Positions 61,207 to 64,000 of a stretch of DNA of 64,000 nt are shown in pieces. The stretch spans positions 124,001 to 188,000 of the forward strand of contig JAFVCE010000003.1 of the NCBI GenBank assembly GCA_017479385.1. The letters run 5' to 3'. Position numbers and translations under genes: made by a program. The stretch comes from Bacteroidales bacterium. Its GTDB lineage: Bacteria > Bacteroidota > Bacteroidia > Bacteroidales > P3. Within the stretch, counting starts at the first letter, position 1. Every line of letters starts with the position of its first letter. Under the pieces are notes generated by a model. It was not told the origin of the DNA. It worked only from the letters and a program-made list of their open reading frames with translations, and did not search any database.

Positions 61207-61250
61207 CTCGACCTCAATACGACCTTAACCCGACCCTAACCCCTCTTTGA
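61207..61250 (+). repeat. Tandem array of four 11-bp units, TACGACCTTAA type
   Basis: Units start at 61207, 61218, 61229 and 61240 and read CTCGACCTCAA, TACGACCTTAA, CCCGACCCTAA and CCCCTCTTTGA, with a partial unit following. It lies between two convergent genes (ends 61118 and 61352). Confidence 0.88.
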
Positions 61251-61281
61251 CCCCTCTCGGGGCGGGGGTGACGGAAATCGA

Positions 61282-61328
61282 TAAAAATTAGGATAGCGGG
61301 CCCGCGATTTGTCGCAGACCCGCTATCC
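61282..61328 (-). terminator. Terminator of the outer-membrane barrel gene
   Basis: GGATAGCGGG at 61291-61300 pairs exactly with CCCGCTATCC at 61319-61328, with an inner GCGA/TCGC stem, and on the minus strand the stem is followed by a thymine-rich run. Confidence 0.85.
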
Positions 61329-61351
61329 TGTTGCCTATATGGTGCCGAGGG

Positions 61352-63967
61352 TTAGTTCAGGCTGTCGCCTTCGGCACTCGAGCCGTCCATGGCCGAGCGT
61401 TCCAGTTCCAGCTTGCCGAAGCGGAAGGTGAGGCCGGCGCTGATGTAGCGGCTGTTGAGCATACGGTTGGTGGCGTTGGTAATGTAGTAGGGGTTGGTGT
61501 TTTGCGACCCCGAGCCGTAGCGTGCTCCCCAGTTAAAGATGTCTTGCACATTGACAAAGACCGAGAGCTTGCGGTTCATGAAGTCGGCTCTCACGCCCAT
61601 GTTCAGGCTGTAGCGCGCTTTTTGCGAACTCATGAGGCTGATGGTGGGCGAGGTGTAGTTGGCCGAGAGGTGAATTTGGTAGCGGTCCAAAACCTTTGTC
61701 CAGGCGTTGAGGCGCACACTGTATGAAACCTTGTTCGTGTCGACCACGCCGTATTGAGGGCTCTCAAAGTGGTAGCCATAGTCGTAGATGTTGGCATAGA
61801 GGCGCACATTGAGGAAACCGCTGGGCCGATAGGTCATGTTGAGGCTCGTGCCGTAGCGCCACGAACGCCCCATGTTGTAGGGCACCGAAAAGCTGACTAT
61901 GCGGTCTAAATATTCGTCGATTTTGGCATCGACGAGCGAACTTATGTCGTTGGTCGAAAGGCGGCCGTAGGCTTCGATACCGATGTTGCCAAAGGTCTCG
62001 AAATATTTTTGCCAGCCGGCTTCGGCCGAGTGGGTATAGGTGGCTTTGAGGTTGGGGTTGCCGGTGCTGTAGCTGTTCTCGCCATAGCGGCGGAAGGTGC
62101 TCAGTTGCGAGGTCGAGGGGTTCGACATACGCATCGAGTAGTTTAGCTTGAAGTTGTGCATACTCTCGGTGCGGTAGGTGAGGTGGATTGAGGGGCGCAG
62201 TGTGTGTTTGGTGAAGCTGTCGGTATCCGAAAACGACATGAGGCTGTTGTACTCGTAGTTGGTGTGCTCAATGCCGGCGCCGAGGCCAGTGCTGAGGGTA
62301 AAGTTGCCCCAGCGGTGGGTCCAGTTCACGTCGGCGTTGGCCGAGGCCGAAGTGGCGCGGTAGGAGTAGTCGCGCAGCGAGTCGATGATGGTGCCAATCG
62401 TGTCGTTGTAGCGCTCATAGCGGTCGTTGTTGTTGTTTATGTCGGCGCGCAGGCCGTAGCTCATCTCGCCATCTTTCGAGTAGGGACGGTTGTAGCGGGC
62501 GTCGAGGCTGGCTCGCTGGCTGTGGCTGTTGGTCATCATGAGGCGCTCCTCGTTGTCTACGGGCGAGGTGTAGGTGGTGTAGTTGCGGCTGTACCACTCG
62601 TCGCCATAATTATTCGAGAGGTTGGCGTCGAGCCCAAGGCGAAGATTGTGGCCCTCGTTGTCGAACTTCTTGGTGTAGTCAAGTCCAAAATTGCCAAAGA
62701 TAGAGGGCGAAATAGACGAGTCGGTGGTGGTGTAGATAAGTGTGTCTATCGGCGCAAAAAAGAACTGTTCGGTGCTGTCCCACGAGAGGCTGCTGTTGCG
62801 CGAGGCGAACATACTACCGTTGACCGAGAACTCGCTGCTCGAGTCAATCTCGTAGTTCATATTCATAAAAAGATGAGCATTCAAGGAGCGATTGTTAGAG
62901 TGAGAGGTGTCGTATTGGTGGAGCGTGGTGTCGAATGAGCCTTCGAGGCTGCCATCGGTGCGGCGCCAGGCTTCAGAGCTGTTGGTGTTGTTGCGATAGC
63001 TGTAGCGTCCCGAAGCGAAGATGTTGAGGCTCAGTTTCTCTTTGGCCCACATATAGCTCAGCCAGGGGCTGATGAAGGGCTGGTTCGAACCGTTCAGACC
63101 GAACGAGATAAAGCGGTTGCTCTTGATGTGGGCGGTGGTGATGATGTTGATTACAGCTTCGGCCGAGGTGGCATATTTGGCCGAAGGGTTGGTAATGGTT
63201 TCGATGCGTGCCAGGGCGTTGGCCGGAAGTGCCTGGAGGTAGGTTTTAAGGTTCTCTTCGGTCAGTTTGGAGGGTTTGTCGTTAATCCAAATTTCAACCG
63301 AACTCACACCGCGCAGGGTGATGTTGCCCTCCACGTCAACCTCAACGCCGGGTGCGTTCTGCAGTGCGTCCTCGGTGGTTCCGGTTTGGATGGAGGGGTC
63401 CTCGCTCACGTTGTATACCATTTTTTCGCCGTCCATAGCGTAGAGGGGTTTCTTCTCGGTGATGGTTACCTCGCGCAGGGTGGTGGCACCAGGTTTGATG
63501 AGCAGTGTGCCCATGGCTGTGTTGTTGGTTACGCGCAGGGCGAAGAGCTGGTTTTGGTAGCCGATGGCCGAAACGCGCAGCAGATAAGAGCCGGCTGGTA
63601 TGCCTTGCACCTCGAATAGGCCGTCGAAGTTGGTAGAGCCGCCTTTGACGAACGAGCTGTCGGCCGAGTCGAGCACGGCCACGTTGACGAAGGCCAGCAT
63701 CTCGCCGCTCACCGAGTCTTTGAGCGCGCCAACCACCTTGAAGGTGTCGCCCTCCTTCACTCTCTTTTTTTGTTTAACCTGCTGGGCTTGCTGACTCCAG
63801 TCGCCACCGGGCCTACCACCAGGCCTACCGCCACCGGGGCGCCCACCGCCAGGGAAACCACCTGGACCGCCGCCCGGCCCGCCGGGTTGGGCCACGGCCA
63901 CAGTTGCCATCATGCAAAAAAAAGCTGCTATCAGCCATCGTGCAGAACTAAATTCCAGTTTTTTCAT
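61352..63967 (-). CDS. TonB-dependent-receptor-like outer-membrane barrel protein with PGG-rich N-terminus
   Basis: An 871-residue outer-membrane protein. After a signal peptide (ending near AVA-Q at 27) comes a low-complexity stretch of about 30 residues made of PGG repeats, then a carboxypeptidase-regulatory-like domain (about 75-165), a plug-like region (about 180-290) with TEDALQNAPGVEVDVEGNITLRG, and a long barrel of the outer_membrane_beta-barrel_3 type. Such proteins resemble TonB receptors, but the ligand is unknown. The start lies 33 bp from the window end, so its promoter is not visible. Confidence 0.92.
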   Translation of the reverse strand: MKKLEFSSARWLIAAFFCMMATVAVAQPGGPGGGPGGFPGGGRPGGGRPGGRPGGDWSQQAQQVKQKKRVKEGDTFKVVGALKDSVSGEMLAFVNVAVLDSADSSFVKGGSTNFDGLFEVQGIPAGSYLLRVSAIGYQNQLFALRVTNNTAMGTLLIKPGATTLREVTITEKKPLYAMDGEKMVYNVSEDPSIQTGTTEDALQNAPGVEVDVEGNITLRGVSSVEIWINDKPSKLTEENLKTYLQALPANALARIETITNPSAKYATSAEAVINIITTAHIKSNRFISFGLNGSNQPFISPWLSYMWAKEKLSLNIFASGRYSYRNNTNSSEAWRRTDGSLEGSFDTTLHQYDTSHSNNRSLNAHLFMNMNYEIDSSSEFSVNGSMFASRNSSLSWDSTEQFFFAPIDTLIYTTTDSSISPSIFGNFGLDYTKKFDNEGHNLRLGLDANLSNNYGDEWYSRNYTTYTSPVDNEERLMMTNSHSQRASLDARYNRPYSKDGEMSYGLRADINNNNDRYERYNDTIGTIIDSLRDYSYRATSASANADVNWTHRWGNFTLSTGLGAGIEHTNYEYNSLMSFSDTDSFTKHTLRPSIHLTYRTESMHNFKLNYSMRMSNPSTSQLSTFRRYGENSYSTGNPNLKATYTHSAEAGWQKYFETFGNIGIEAYGRLSTNDISSLVDAKIDEYLDRIVSFSVPYNMGRSWRYGTSLNMTYRPSGFLNVRLYANIYDYGYHFESPQYGVVDTNKVSYSVRLNAWTKVLDRYQIHLSANYTSPTISLMSSQKARYSLNMGVRADFMNRKLSVFVNVQDIFNWGARYGSGSQNTNPYYITNATNRMLNSRYISAGLTFRFGKLELERSAMDGSSAEGDSLN

Positions 63968-64000
63968 CCTATGTAGTTTTTGTGATTTTTTTATTCATTA

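Noticed and set aside
15398..61250. The short tandem arrays as CRISPR arrays.
   Set aside because: Units are directly adjacent 11-mers without spacers, too short for CRISPR repeats, and no cas genes are present.

Overview
The window looks like a chromosomal segment of a member of the Bacteroidales. Most promoters that can be recognised carry the Bacteroidetes -7 element TAnnTTTG a short distance before a start codon, and Shine-Dalgarno sequences are not evident. The gene content also fits: lipid A synthesis (lpxB), a GldF-GldG fusion, a PorT-like barrel, TonB-linked outer-membrane proteins, a UpxY/NusG-like antiterminator, the L33-DUF4295 pair and glycine-lipid acyltransferases. The DNA is moderately GC-rich and densely coded. 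There are no rRNAs, one tRNA (Val, CAC) and no CRISPR array or insertion sequence that I can see.

Layout. 1-13026 (minus strand): a long envelope and secretion operon starts at a promoter near 13019 and runs M28 peptidase, gldFG, DUF4340, surE, a small membrane protein, lpxB, SpoIID-like protein, thioredoxin-like protein, ftsY. It is followed by an AT-richer two-gene block, a Dam-type adenine methylase plus an unrecognised partner, and then the start of rimO. 13193-23871: an S9 peptidase, a dolichol-phosphate-mannose-type glycosyltransferase, an operon of GT4 glycosyltransferase, secreted protein and large OmpA/PD40 protein, a YitT membrane protein and an OmpA lipoprotein. 23964-31373 (plus): ClC channel, CstA, a secreted repeat protein, a small lipoprotein with a duplicated 3' tail around an orphan antitoxin-like gene, and uvrB. 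31624-37429 (minus): nucleoside kinase and the operon glsA-glsB-engB-dacB. 37776-44092: rpmG and DUF4295, a ComEA-like protein, tRNA-Val, an SMR exporter, a radical SAM protein, and a plus-strand run with a DRTGG / anti-sigma-like ATPase / [FeFe]-hydrogenase-like triad. 44367-50832: HAD phosphatase, PorT-like protein, asparaginase, UpxY-like protein, TonB receptor, holA. 51329-63967: acyl-CoA synthetase and nitroreductase, trkA with two trkH genes, ftsE with OmpA and an acyltransferase, and a large outer-membrane barrel protein.

Two sequence-level signals stand out. First, reading the whole window by eye I found the tetranucleotide GATC only once (1394-1397), where a few hundred would be expected by chance. 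A methylase related to the GATC-specific DpnM family lies in the same window, and the single site lies inside its partner gene. Second, at least six intergenic regions hold short tandem arrays with a period of exactly 11 bp, about one helical turn, mostly of the type TACGACCTTAA. They occupy every convergent gene junction longer than 200 bp. Neither signal is explained by the annotated genes. Both are by-eye observations that a simple count or alignment would settle.
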